Shown here piece after piece: positions 53,931 through 64,000 of a stretch of 64,000 bases of DNA (within the stretch, counting starts at the first letter, position 1; each line of letters opens with the position of its first letter). The DNA comes from Isoetes taiwanensis. Taxonomy: Eukaryota > Streptophyta > Lycopodiopsida > Isoetales > Isoetaceae. The notes under the pieces are model-generated. The model saw only the letters and a list, made by a program, of their open reading frames with translations. It made no database searches and was not told the DNA's origin. The stretch is taken from positions 1,366,001-1,430,000 of the forward strand of contig JAJEKV010000124.1 in the NCBI GenBank assembly GCA_021234155.1, written 5' to 3'. A program made the translations under genes and the position numbers.

Positions 53931-56460
53931 TTCTTGTATATATATATTTTTATTTTTTTCGATGCCGGAATTTTTTTTTGTCGTATTTTTGACGTATTAT
54001 ACTTCAAATTTGTGCCGTATCATTCGAATAATACGTATTGAGTATAAAACATATACAATATTGAACCTATCCCTGGTTTCATCAAGTCTGTTATAAACTT
54101 ATTTTGCCATGTTGTTTTACAATTTAAGAACACGACTCTGAAATTTGCTCTGCATGCTAATAATATGAGAGGAGGAACTGCACATAATTAGGGGTGGGCC
54201 TAGAGCTGGAAGGTATCGATAATTTGTGATGCAATGTGTAGGTCCTAAACGTTATCGACTCAGAAGAATAAATGGAATGTGAGCTTGCAGTTTTATGAAG
54301 ATGGTCAACCAGCTTCTTGCAGGAATTCATGTAGTGCAGTTGCTGCTGAAGCAATGCACTTAGTGCTCATGCAAATCTTGACACAGATCAACTGTTTACT
54401 ATTATTTCGAACTGGATCATCATGGTGAATTTATCTTTATAGCAATATCATCCATATGACAACGCAAAATACACATTGCAAACAATATTACAACTCAGCA
54501 GAATGATGAGCAGTCCTTACACTAGAGTCGTCACATGATGTACCAAAAAAGGTGCATTTGCACTGTTTGCTTTAAAATTCATATAAAATCAAAGGTTCAA
54601 TAATCAGTCAAACCCTTCTTATATGTTAATATATAGCAGTCATATTGCCTGGAGAAAATACCTTAGGTATGAGAGTTACACTTAGGTAAACACAAGGGGG
54701 TCAAGTCTGTTTTGCTTTATGTTTAGATAAAGTAAAACACTCAGCAAGAAGATTTTTATGATTGTTTTCATTATTTTTGTATTTTTCTTCACGAGTTAGA
54801 GAGTAAAACACAAAAAACTGCATCTCAATCCGAGATCTGAGAAGGGAGATAGGGTTGTTTGAATATGACAGGGTCAAAACTGTTGTCTGTCTTCTGTGAA
54901 CCAATACTGGTTTTTAGAAAGCTGTTCCCAAATCAAATCTATAACTTTTGTAAGGAAATGAATTTTGACCTAAAATTTTGAATACAAGTGGTAGACAACT
55001 TGCTTTATCTAAGAAAAATGTCCATTAGCCTTAATGATGAAGTTTTAATTTTCTTTCATTTTTTCATTTACAAGTGATTGATGACTTATGTCTATATATG
55101 AGTAAAATAATTCAAATTCATCCTCCAAAAAATCATATTATGAAAGGTTACCATAATATGGAATCATTTTAAAAACAAACACGTTAAAAAAGCATAGCGT
55201 TTGTTCACAAGAAATCAAGAAAGATTTGTTTTTCTGGGGCCATTACTGGTCCATCTTCTTTTTAAAATTAAGAACTCCCTCATCTTAATCAATTTCAATT
55301 GTGGGATATAAGCACCTCATGAACCACTCCATTCATTAAAAATAATCAATGTTCATTATCTTGAGGTTTAGAGTAAACTTTCTAGTGTCCATTCCAAGTT
55401 ATCTGTTAGATTACGCATTCCATGAATTTCATAAACCTATGCATTGAATGGTGAACTCAAAATTTGTATTTTCAAACTTCTCAATTTGTGGAAGTACTGC
55501 AAAAGAATGAAGAACAAATATAAAAAGCTATAACTATGAAAAATAATAAAGTTAGACTGCTACGTCTATTTTCTACTGTTGGTCCACATGGTTTAGGATC
55601 ATTCAAAAAGCCGGAACATCATCATATCTTAATTGGTTTTAAACTCGCCTTAAGAATATATAGATTCCATGTATAGTATTCTATTTGAAAAAATTAGTTG
55701 GTTGCTAGAATTGCCTTATTTAATGATAATGTTGAAGCACAAGCAAATTGAACCTATATGAATCTCCACTCATTCTTCCAAAAATTATGTTAGAGAAGGT
55801 AGAAAATCACTATATCATTGTATACGTGACAAATGAACAATAAATAGAATTCATCTAATTGTGGACCATGGTCCATGCCTATTTATATTCATGTCTTAAA
55901 CATATAGTAGTATGTTATTTTTAACATCAATTTTTGGAAATCTATGTTGCCAATGAAGCTTAAGTCCATAAAAATTATAGTCTATCATGAAAGACAAGCT
56001 AAAGTTACTATTATTATACCTAAAATAGGAACTCCTAAGTAGCAAACACGTGTCCTAAGTTTATGATAGTAAAAAATAAGAAGATTTCATCGTATGTTTT
56101 GCATTAAGATGATACAAACTATATTTTGTACTTCTATCACATGTTTTGTCAATCATGAGTTGAAGAATGTTATCTTGCTTTAAAATATGGTAAGCCTAAG
56201 TACAAACTAGAAATGGTCCATTTCTATTTTAAATCAAATCTTCTACATAATGTATGACTTTTAACATGAAATTCATGTCTATGTTGCCAAGCAAGGGTCA
56301 CATTCATAAAAAAAAAATATTGCCTATCATAAAAGATGAGTTTTTTGTACTATTACCTTAATTAAGCTCCAATTTTGTGTACTGACAATCACTTCTAAAT
56401 ATAAAGAATACATAGTTATTCACTATATTTAAGTTGATAAAATTCTTTATTATGTAGATA
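53931..56460. other. AT-rich DNA, no feature recognised
   Basis: 2.5 kb with only short frames. A TATATATATTTTTATTTTTTTC run lies at 53940. No domain or repeat could be assigned. Confidence 0.45.
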
Positions 56461-57149
56461 CTAGTTCAGGTGCCCAGCGTTGCTGGGCACCGTTTGGAAC
56501 TTGTAATGTTAGGAACCTATAAATGGTATGGGTGCATTGTGAAATCACACTATCTAGCATTGTAAATAACAAATAATAGGATAGCAATGCATGATCATTA
56601 TGGGGATTTGAGCTTAATAATACTGAAAACATTTTGAATCACTATTGTTCTAATATTTGATATTTAAGCTCAATTGTAAAAGAAGATAAGATGGGGTTAT
56701 TTCCACAAAGACATCAATGCAATAGCACATCTTAAGTTCTAGATAGAAATAGTGCCCAGCATTATTGAGCATTATTGAGCATATGTTGGAAATCTATAAA
56801 TGATTCCAATAAGGTCCCTATGCTTAAATTATGTTATTTCTATTCACAAAAGTACACATTGCAGAGCTAGGCCATATTGCAGTATAAGAGATCTAGAGGA
56901 ACTAAGGGGCTATTTCATCCCGTACGATCTCTTTGTAGACAACATTTGGACCCTGTACAATGCTATCGTCAACTGCTATGGCGGTCACAAATCCCAGCAT
57001 GGTCATTCTTTTGATTCTTTTGACGGAAAGAAACTTGAATTTGTTTTTCATGACATGCATAAAACTACAAAGTAAAAGGCTCGAGATAGATTTTGCAATC
57101 GACAATGAAACGTACATGATACTCGATAACGTAAATATCCCGAAATTGC

Positions 57150-58670
57150 TTTTTTCGTAGGCGTAACTTGAGCTTCGGATCCAAATCTTTGCAGATGTAA
57201 GTGGAGACTGTTTTGGTGCATTCTTCGCAGTGCATTCTACAAATAGAGAAAGGAATTATATATTAAGCTCCCAAACTCCCCAAACTCCTCATCTACAATT
57301 GTATTTTGACATGCATAAATTATATCTCAACATCCAACTTATATAATGTACTTGCCCAATATAGATCGTCTAAGCATTGAGAACCTTCCCAAGTGACTAC
57401 CTTAGAGCTCCATATATACTCTCATAATCGCACACGGACATAGAATATACAAATTCACAAATTTGTTAACACATACATAATGATAGATATCAACTTGGTC
57501 ACTTTATTAAGAACAACTCGAATCAAATTTTATCATCATGACAATGTAAAGATTCCATAAACCGTTTGAATTAGCCACCGATGGCAAGTTTATGTGGGTC
57601 AAAAAAGCGAAAAGATCACATTTTATTGCAAACCATTCTGTAACGCTTTGTAAATACGTAGCTTCTTTGTGCTCAACAAAAGTAACATGCTCTAACAAAA
57701 ACGTCCGGAGAGATTCCTTTATGTAGTTTATTTGAATCAAACCGGCATTTGCACATTTTAAAACCGGTTGCTTACAGGGATGTGGCAACCGAGCACTCAA
57801 ATTTGGAGAGAAATGATGTTCCAAATCTTGCTAAATCACTAAAAGGCATATCGGCCGGATCGCAATTGTATTGCCTTTGCACCCGGGGCGCAAAAAAGAT
57901 GGATGCGCAGATGTATCTTGAAAGTCGGGCACTCCTATCATGTTAAGAAGTTTTCATGAGATCGAGAAAAGGCTCAAGATAGATTTTGCGACAATGAAAC
58001 AGGCATGATACTCGATACGTAAAATATCCCGAAATGCTTTTCCGTAGGCGTAACTTGAGCTTCGGATTTAAAATCTTTGGAGATGTAAGTGGAGACTGTT
58101 TTGGTGCATTCTCCCTCGGAGTCCATTCTACAAATAGAGAAAGGAAATATATATTAAGACAATTATTACCACTCCCCAAACTCCCCAAACTCCTGTATTT
58201 ACCATTGTATTTGACATGCATAAATTATATCTGCAGATCCAACTTATATAATGTACTTGCCCAATATAGATGCGTCTACGAAGCATGACCTCAAAGCATT
58301 GAGAACCTTCCCAAGTGACCACCTTAGAGCTCCATACACTCTCATAATCGCACACGGACATGGAATATACAAATTCACAAATTTGTTAACACATACATAC
58401 GTATTAGCTATCAACTTGGTCAGCTTTATTAAGAACAACTCGAATCAAATTTTATCATCATGACAACGTAAAGATCCCATAACCTGTTTGAATTCGTCAC
58501 TGATGGCAAGTTTATGTGGGTCAAAAAGCAGTAAAAGATCACATTTTATTGCAAACCATAAATACGTAGCTTCTTTGTGCCCGTTGTTTTTCACCAGTCA
58601 ATACACCAGGTGTATCAACAAAAGTAACATGCTCTAACAACTGTCCAGAGAGATTCCTTTATGTAGCTTA
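57150..58670 (-). repeat. Internal duplication within Helitron 3 (about 0.88 kb period)
   Basis: 57150-57760 and 58030-58670 share GGCGTAACTTGAGCTTCGGAT, AGTGGAGACTGTTTTGGTGC, AACTCCCCAAACTCC and CACACGGACAT in the same order. The intervening 57720-57960 segment recurs at 62116-62345 and 62646-62890. The copies differ by small indels; copy one of the exon B region lost about 35 bases. Confidence 0.85.
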
Positions 58671-61600
58671 CTAGTAATGGTGCCCAGCGTTGCTGGGCAT
58701 AAGTTGACTGCATAAACCATAGAATATTACATGAATGGAAGAGTTCATAGAGTGTGTGTTGCTGGGCATAAGTTGACTGTCTGTTTATCTCTTCAAAACT
58801 CTTGTATGCGCGTCACGCTCAAACAAATGTTGAACTTTATTTGAATAGAAAAATTTGCTAGGCTATAAGGCGGTTGTGCTCCTGATATTTGTAGGATTGG
58901 ACTTAAATTGCTATGGTGTTGCCCTCTTGAGCTTCCGGTGATTCCATCTAGTAAATGTATTAGAATCTAGTAAATGTTGTACTGTAACTTTTTGCTCAGA
59001 AATTTTATTGGTAACATTGAGTCTAAATATGGCCATGCTCAATCATAGCTACCTTTGATAGATCTATGCCAAAATCCAAAATCTAATATTGTGAGTTTCA
59101 TAGATAAAATATAATATAGTTTATTGTACTCCCTTTTAGAGATAGTGGTATAAAATGAACCTTTCAAACATGAAGATGCCTCAAACTATTAAGTCATGAT
59201 ATCTTTCCATGTTCCTATAATCTTTTAAAGCACAAATAGATGCCTCAAACTATTAAGCCATGATATCTTTCCATGTTGCTATAATGTTTTAAAGCACAAA
59301 TAAATCGTATATCGAAGAGCGTGTCCTCAAAGAAATGCATTTGATAGAGCAACAAAAGGATCACATGCCATCATTTTGGCTCAAGCCAGCAAACAAAATC
59401 ACAAAATTTTCAAGAGTTGCAAATATCCATTCAAGTCTAGCTACAAAACTACCACATGGTCCATCTGCAAGACAATCACAATGTAGGATCCCATGAAAAA
59501 AACATAACATTAGTCAGAGTAGAGCAGATATGATTGATCCCATGAACATCTTTACCTTAGATTCCTATGAAACTCAACTAAATGCTTATAAGATCGAATA
59601 TTTCAACTATTGAAGGTCGGTCCCATGAGCTAAGAATGACTTTAACTTATTATAAGAGTCGTAATTTAATCCGATGCTTGCATAGCAGCATGCATATTAA
59701 ACCAGAGCATGATTAGACCATACCTGAGTTCAAAGAGTCCCTTGCACAATTTTCCCAAGCAAAATATTTGCCAAGACAACCAAAATGTTATGACTTCCAG
59801 ACGGCCTCATTTTGATCTATTGAAATCAAGCAAGATTTTCTTGGTGAAGCCCGTTCCCCTTCAAGGAAAACGAAGTGCGCATATTTTTGTGTTGAAAGAC
59901 ACATGCTTGGTAACTATTTCAAAATAAGCTCCTTGTGATTTCAATCAAAGAAACGTGTAAATGGGATGTGTTGAAATATGATTATTCAACACTTTTGGGG
60001 GCTTGAAAGCTTTGGCATACATTCTTCGGCTTTTTGAGCTCAAGCTATTTCCAAATTCAGCAATAGCAAAAGCCTAATTGCTATGCATCCAAGAAATTAA
60101 GGCATCAAATGGTGGTAAAAGCCATGTGTGAATAACAAAAGGAATCTAGAGAACTACTGGCAGCCATGGATGTGGTAGTCCAAGGTGTTATACCTTGGAT
60201 CTATACTTAATCCCATTTCTTTATAGATGCCACCATTCAAAGGCTACAATATAAGAAATCTTACTAAGTCTAATTAAAGAGAGTTTGTGTATATAGAGCA
60301 ATTTTTGCATACGGTTTTATCTTTTTAGTCTAGTGAAAACAATGTATAGAAACGTCCAGTGAAAACCATTTCCAGAGTTACTTAAAACCACTTGTAGATG
60401 GTAGGATACAATTTGTCGCAATGTTGCACAAATTTTTTATTCAAAGTGCAGAATATCCAGATATATTAACTAAAGGATCCATAACAATTAGAAGTTCTTT
60501 ACAGGTGATATAGTCTTACCAAATCCGAGCCATTTAAGGTACCTGCTATTGAAAGCATGTTTTAACGTGTCTTGAAGCATCATATGGTGGTCGATTTGCA
60601 ATGTAATAAAGACAAATCAATGGAATGATGACAAATCCGGGGCCTGTCTTGGCAGCTGGACCCACAAAAGAAACGGCCGCTGAGTTTGCTAATTGTGTGG
60701 ATTCAAGGGGCACAAAAAGGAAAATTCAAGGGAGTAAAATATCGTGCAATAGTATTATTGCAAACTCCTAAAACATCTATCTTCAAAGTATTTTGGTAGA
60801 CTCTGTCATTTGCCACCCATGTATAGGATAGAAACTCCTGCCTGTAAAAGGATTAGAAATTTTTGTATGCCATCTAAGGTTCACTATATTGTAAATATAT
60901 CTAGAATAGACCCATTTGTTGCCGTATCCGTCATCTAAACAAATCTGTCATGTTACCTTGCACTTGGTCTTCCTCCATGACCTTCGATTTTTTGTCCTCA
61001 TTATTATACTCTCATGAGTGAGTCTGCATGATCTATTCTTCTTATTAAAATGCATGCCTTTTCAAAAAGGCGGAGGGCAAGAACACACCCTACGCCCCGT
61101 GGTTAGCTTCGTCTTTTGCCACCACAGTGTATACAATACAAACTTCGCACATAAAAGGATTATGTGTTATAGCCCTTTCAAACTCAATATTGAATGCTGA
61201 ACTTTGCTAATAAAGATTTTGGCAAACCTCTATTTCTTCAACAAGTAATTTCCATCTTACGTGTCGTGAGTTTTGCGGATAGCAATTTCGTGGCTCTGCT
61301 CCATATCCACCAAAGAAAATATGTAGGAATGGGCGCCTGAACTCCTCCCAAGAAGAAGATCATGCAACAAAATCACAACCATTAGCAACATACCGATGCT
61401 CAAACCTGAAAAGTTACATTTCATTATGCTCGAAATTGCTCGAGAAAATTTTAGAATGTCTTCAAGAGAAGCTTTTCGGTTACTTCTGCGGGCTTGAGCT
61501 TTCTTGATGAATTGAATGCACGTTACCTAAAGTAGGAATAGAACAATGATCCGGAACTGCATTTACGAGCTTGCCGAAATGCTTTTTCCAAGCTTGTCAA

Positions 61601-62273
61601 AATATTTCTTCTGCAACAACCTGTTGCGGCCACAGGCGATGGATTCCACAGCTTCCGAGCATAAATGATGGTTATGGCACTATTTTGGGCGTGGAAGAGC
61701 CGAACCCTAACCCCTAATCGGTGTAGCAAAGGGATGAACATGAAAGTAGATGAGAAACCAAGAAAATCTGTTCAAGATATACATAAAAAAAACAGATGCA
61801 TCTAATGTGAAGCTAGTAGCAAAACAGACCTGGCAATGGCGTTTCCTAGCGCCATAGAGCTCTGGCGATGGCAAAACTCCATCTTTTCCAAACCTCCTCC
61901 CTCACGCCCTTTTGATTCCTTACCCTGTCAAAGGCCAGGGCAGGGCAGAGGATGGCTATGGCGGCCACGACATCCGGGATGAGGAGGCAACCTGCTGAAG
62001 CTAAAAAAAAAACTATGACATGGCATCATCTTAACCATTCGTTGGCTTGATCAAATCTGGGCCGCCCAAATTAGGGCTGGGTCCAACACTTACACAATAA
62101 CATTATAATAGAAGATTTGAATCAAACCGGCCATTTGCACATTTTAAACTGGTTGCTTACATGATGTGGCAACTGAGAGCACTCAAATTTGGAGAGAAAT
62201 GCTGTTCCAAATCTTGCTAAATCACTAAAAGGCATATCAGCCTGGACTGCAATTGTATTGCCTCTGCACCAGA
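58255..62273 (-). pseudogene. EHD (EH-domain dynamin-like GTPase) gene fragment, captured exons
   Basis: In order on the minus strand: exon A 62273-62161 (GNTIAVQADMPF, FLSKFECSQLPH) with acceptor TTTTTTTGCAG and donor GTAAGC; exon B 58640-58565 (LLEHVTFVDTPGVLTGEKQR, with the G-domain DTPG motif); exon C 58558-58413 (WFAIKCDLLLLFDPHKLAIS, then a stop in HDDKI and NKADQ-like text with the guanine-specificity motif in another frame); exon D about 58350-58255 (MRVYGALRWSLGKVLN). These match the GTPase domain of EHD endocytic recycling proteins. Introns are kept, so capture was at DNA level. Helitron 2 sits in the A-B intron. Extra copies of exon A lie at 57778-57890 and 62697-62808, and of exon B at 62546-62621. 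Confidence 0.85.
58671..62115 (-). mobile_element. Non-autonomous Helitron 2, near-identical to Helitron 1
   Basis: 3445 bases with the same TC start (62115) and hairpin-CTAG end (58671) as Helitron 1. The flanks are A (58670) and T (62116). The empty site is seen at 62640-62660 in another copy of the host segment (ATGTAGCTTA/TTTGAATCAAACC). Most of the length is identical to 36758-40203; differences cluster at 61090-61600. It lies inside Helitron 3. Confidence 0.95.
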
Positions 62274-62900
62274 CTGCAAAAAAATGGATGCGCAGATGCA
62301 TCTTGAAAGCTGGCACTCCTATCATGTTAAGAAGTTTTCATGAGATGATCTTTATTGCGAATTATCATGGTTCTATCCTTGAATAGAAGACAGACCTGCA
62401 GTACAATCCTGTCATGACCAAATTAACATTTTATGCCCTGGTAGTTTGGATGTTATATTGCGATGTTAGAGATGATCAATGAGCATACTCAAATAGAGAA
62501 GTAGGAGTGCAGTAAAAGATCACATTTTATTGCAAACCATAAATACGTAGCTTCTTTGTGCCCGTTGTTTTTCACCAGTCAATACACCAGGTGTATCAAC
62601 AAAAGTAACATGCTCTAACAACTGTCCAGAGAGATTCCTTTATGTAGCTTATTTGAATCAAACCGGCCATTTGCACATTTTAAACTGGTTGCTTAGAGGA
62701 TGTGGCAACTGAGAGCACTCAAATTTGGAGAGAAATGTTGTTCCAAATCTTGCTAAATCACTAAAAGGCATATCACCGATCGCAATTGTATTGCCTCATG
62801 CCGCATCGCAAAAAAATGGATCTTGCCAGATGTATCTTGAAAGCTGGCACTCCTATCATGTTAAGAAGTTTTCATGAGATCTTTATTGCGAATTATCATG
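62116..62900 (-). repeat. Duplicated EHD exon A/B segments right of Helitron 2
   Basis: 62116-62345 and 62646-62885 are copies of one segment (exon A plus flanking intron), each followed by CTTTATTGCGAATTATCATGG. 62510-62645 is a copy of the exon B segment and contains the uninterrupted Helitron 2 target site. Confidence 0.85.
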
Positions 62901-63421
62901 GTTTTATCCTTGAATAGAAGACAGACCTGCAGTACAATCCTGTCATGACCAAATTAACATTTTATGCCCTGGTAGTTCGGCTGTTATATTGCGATATTAG
63001 AGATGATCAATGAGCATACTCAAATAGAGAAGTAGGAATACGAATGTAATTTGAATCACTTACAACGTGAATGAGATGGACGGCGGAGCCATGCATTACC
63101 ACATGGCAAAACTATGGTAACATTTGAGCTTTGATCTCGTGCGAGCTGTGGTAGGCTCGTCCTTAGAACCTTGCCTTGCAAATTTCAAGACCAACCGTGG
63201 CCTATGCACAACCCCGTTCTGGCCCTGTCTTCCTTTAGATGCAAGCCATGCTTGCTTCGAGAACCCCTTGCGGCAAACTACGATTCGTCAAACCCGGCAA
63301 CTACGGTTCTTCAAGACAGCAACCACGCCTCTACATCGCCAGACACGGGAGGAGAGAGAAAAAAAGGGGAGACGGACGGAAGGCCACGATGATGCCACGT
63401 GTTTTGATTAAATCTTAGCCG
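62901..63421. other. Helitron 3 5' region, no gene recognised
   Basis: 63124-63411 has plus-strand open frames ending in an R/E/K-rich stretch. Read on the minus strand (63410-63160) it is GC-rich DNA that could be a captured 5' exon, as in Helitron 1 at 39930-40090. No match recognised. Confidence 0.35.
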
Positions 63422-63523
63422 CCCAATTTAGGGTTCGGTGCACTACTTACGGTATAACATTATAATATAAGACCCAATTTAGGGCTCGGTGCACTACTTA
63501 CGGTATAACATTATAATATAAGA
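63422..63523 (-). repeat. Duplicated 5' terminus of Helitron 3
   Basis: Two adjacent copies of a 51-base segment (63422-63472 and 63473-63523), each ending on the plus strand in ATTATAATATAAGA. The element therefore has two tandem TC-type 5' ends. Confidence 0.85.
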
Positions 63524-64000
63524 TAAGTGGAATGTATGGAATGCATCATTTATTGCCCTTAGAAAGCTTATATATGAGTTTAGTTACACAATTTTAGTTC
63601 TATTTTTGTTCTGAATTCTGTGTCGAATCTTCTTTCATGAAAATTGAGATCAATGCGACTTATAGAGACTTCAAAAAATTATTGGATTATAGCTCTTAGA
63701 GTTGACAACTTATAGCCACAAGTCTTACGTCAAAACTTGCTATAATAAAGGAGAAACAATTCACAACCTCAAACAGCTTTTTTGAGCTAAATATGGTTTG
63801 ACGACTTCATATAATGTCATCTAATAGCAGCGACACATGAAAACATGCAAATCAATATGTTTTATAATAAAACATCAATTACTTTCAATTTTAGAAACGT
63901 TTGGACCCCTTTATGCTAGAAAGTTTAGAAAATGCAGTTCTGGCCTGGCGTAAAAACCGTTGAATTCTATAAGGTTTGGGCAATCACCACAACATATCAG
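63524..64000. other. AT-rich flank, no feature recognised
   Basis: Host DNA right of Helitron 3; no frames or repeats of note. Confidence 0.4.

Larger units (their letters stand above)
56461..63523 (-). mobile_element. Helitron 3 with captured EHD gene fragment (host of Helitron 2)
   Basis: On the minus strand it starts TCTTATATTATAATG at 63523 and ends CTAG at 56464-56461, with a 10-base-pair hairpin (GGTGCCCAGC, loop AAC, complement) just before the end. The flanks are A (56460) and T (63524). The ends resemble those of Helitrons 1 and 2 (TCTT.TATTATAATGTTAT starts). Without the inserted Helitron 2 it is about 3.6 kb. It contains internally duplicated pieces of an EHD-type gene and no Rep/helicase. 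Confidence 0.88.

Noticed and set aside
33680-54090. A giant element bounded by inverted CCAGGGATAGGTTC copies (33694 and 54067)
   Set aside because: A 14-base inverted match is expected by chance in 64 kb; the flanks do not continue to match.

Overview
The window reads as heterochromatic, repeat-dense nuclear DNA of a land plant. The support is plant-type LTR retrotransposons (a chromodomain-bearing Ty3/gypsy chromovirus, a Tat/Athila-like gypsy element and a Ty1/copia element), a TGGTATCAGAGC primer-binding site, non-autonomous Helitrons that captured pieces of eukaryotic genes, and split fragments of two conserved eukaryotic genes (an EHD GTPase and an MTR4/HEN2-type RNA helicase). I cannot name the species. 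No intact host gene is visible; almost everything is a mobile element, a tandem repeat or a decayed copy, nested several layers deep.

Layout. 1-8.7 kb: a tandem repeat of about 1.1 kb units, split by a 5.2 kb minus-strand LINE (2152-7350). 8.7-9.0 kb: a very CpG-rich block. 9.0-13.03 kb: the 3' half of a plus-strand chromovirus (integrase, chromodomain, 3' LTR). 13.04-16.27 kb: the 3' half of a plus-strand copia element with a complete 3' LTR. 16.27-24.02 kb: a minus-strand chromovirus of the same family, from its 5' LTR to integrase, cut by the copia element. 24-33.9 kb: AT-rich DNA with local tandem repeats, an (AAAAT)n microsatellite, an MTR4-like pseudogene and a MITE. 33.95-53.93 kb: a composite satellite of about 1.1 kb units (GATCCTACGG block, tRNA-like SINE head, TTCTAGA block), split by a truncated LINE (34.69-35.92), a Helitron (36.76-40.20) and a complete 11.7 kb Tat/Athila-like element with AAAAT target duplications (41.77-53.51). 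56.46-63.52 kb: a second type of Helitron carrying EHD exons, itself split by a near-identical copy of the first Helitron (58.67-62.12).

The most unusual item is in the minus-strand chromovirus. Between its primer-binding site and its gag gene lies an ORF of about 1.25 kb (20504-21751) that starts with a histone H3 tail (ARTKQTGR) and ends with a complete, gap-free histone H3 fold. The two are separated by roughly 280 residues of highly charged, K/E-rich sequence. A nested-hairpin module of about 70 nt occurs twice upstream of this ORF and once between it and gag. The related plus-strand copy has a chromodomain after its integrase, so the family seems to encode both a chromatin reader and an H3-like protein. 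I know of no described element with this arrangement. This copy carries a stop and frame breaks, so it is decayed or contains assembly errors.

The nesting gives a relative chronology: satellite first, then LINE, Helitron and Tat insertions into it; EHD-Helitron first, then the 3.4 kb Helitron into it; minus-strand chromovirus, then copia into it, then plus-strand chromovirus next to or into copia. Two near-identical Helitrons and the two LTRs of the Tat element differ mainly by small changes at CTG/CAG and CCG sites, in patches. This may reflect sequencing error at CHG-methylated cytosines, so many of the frame breaks listed below should be treated with caution.
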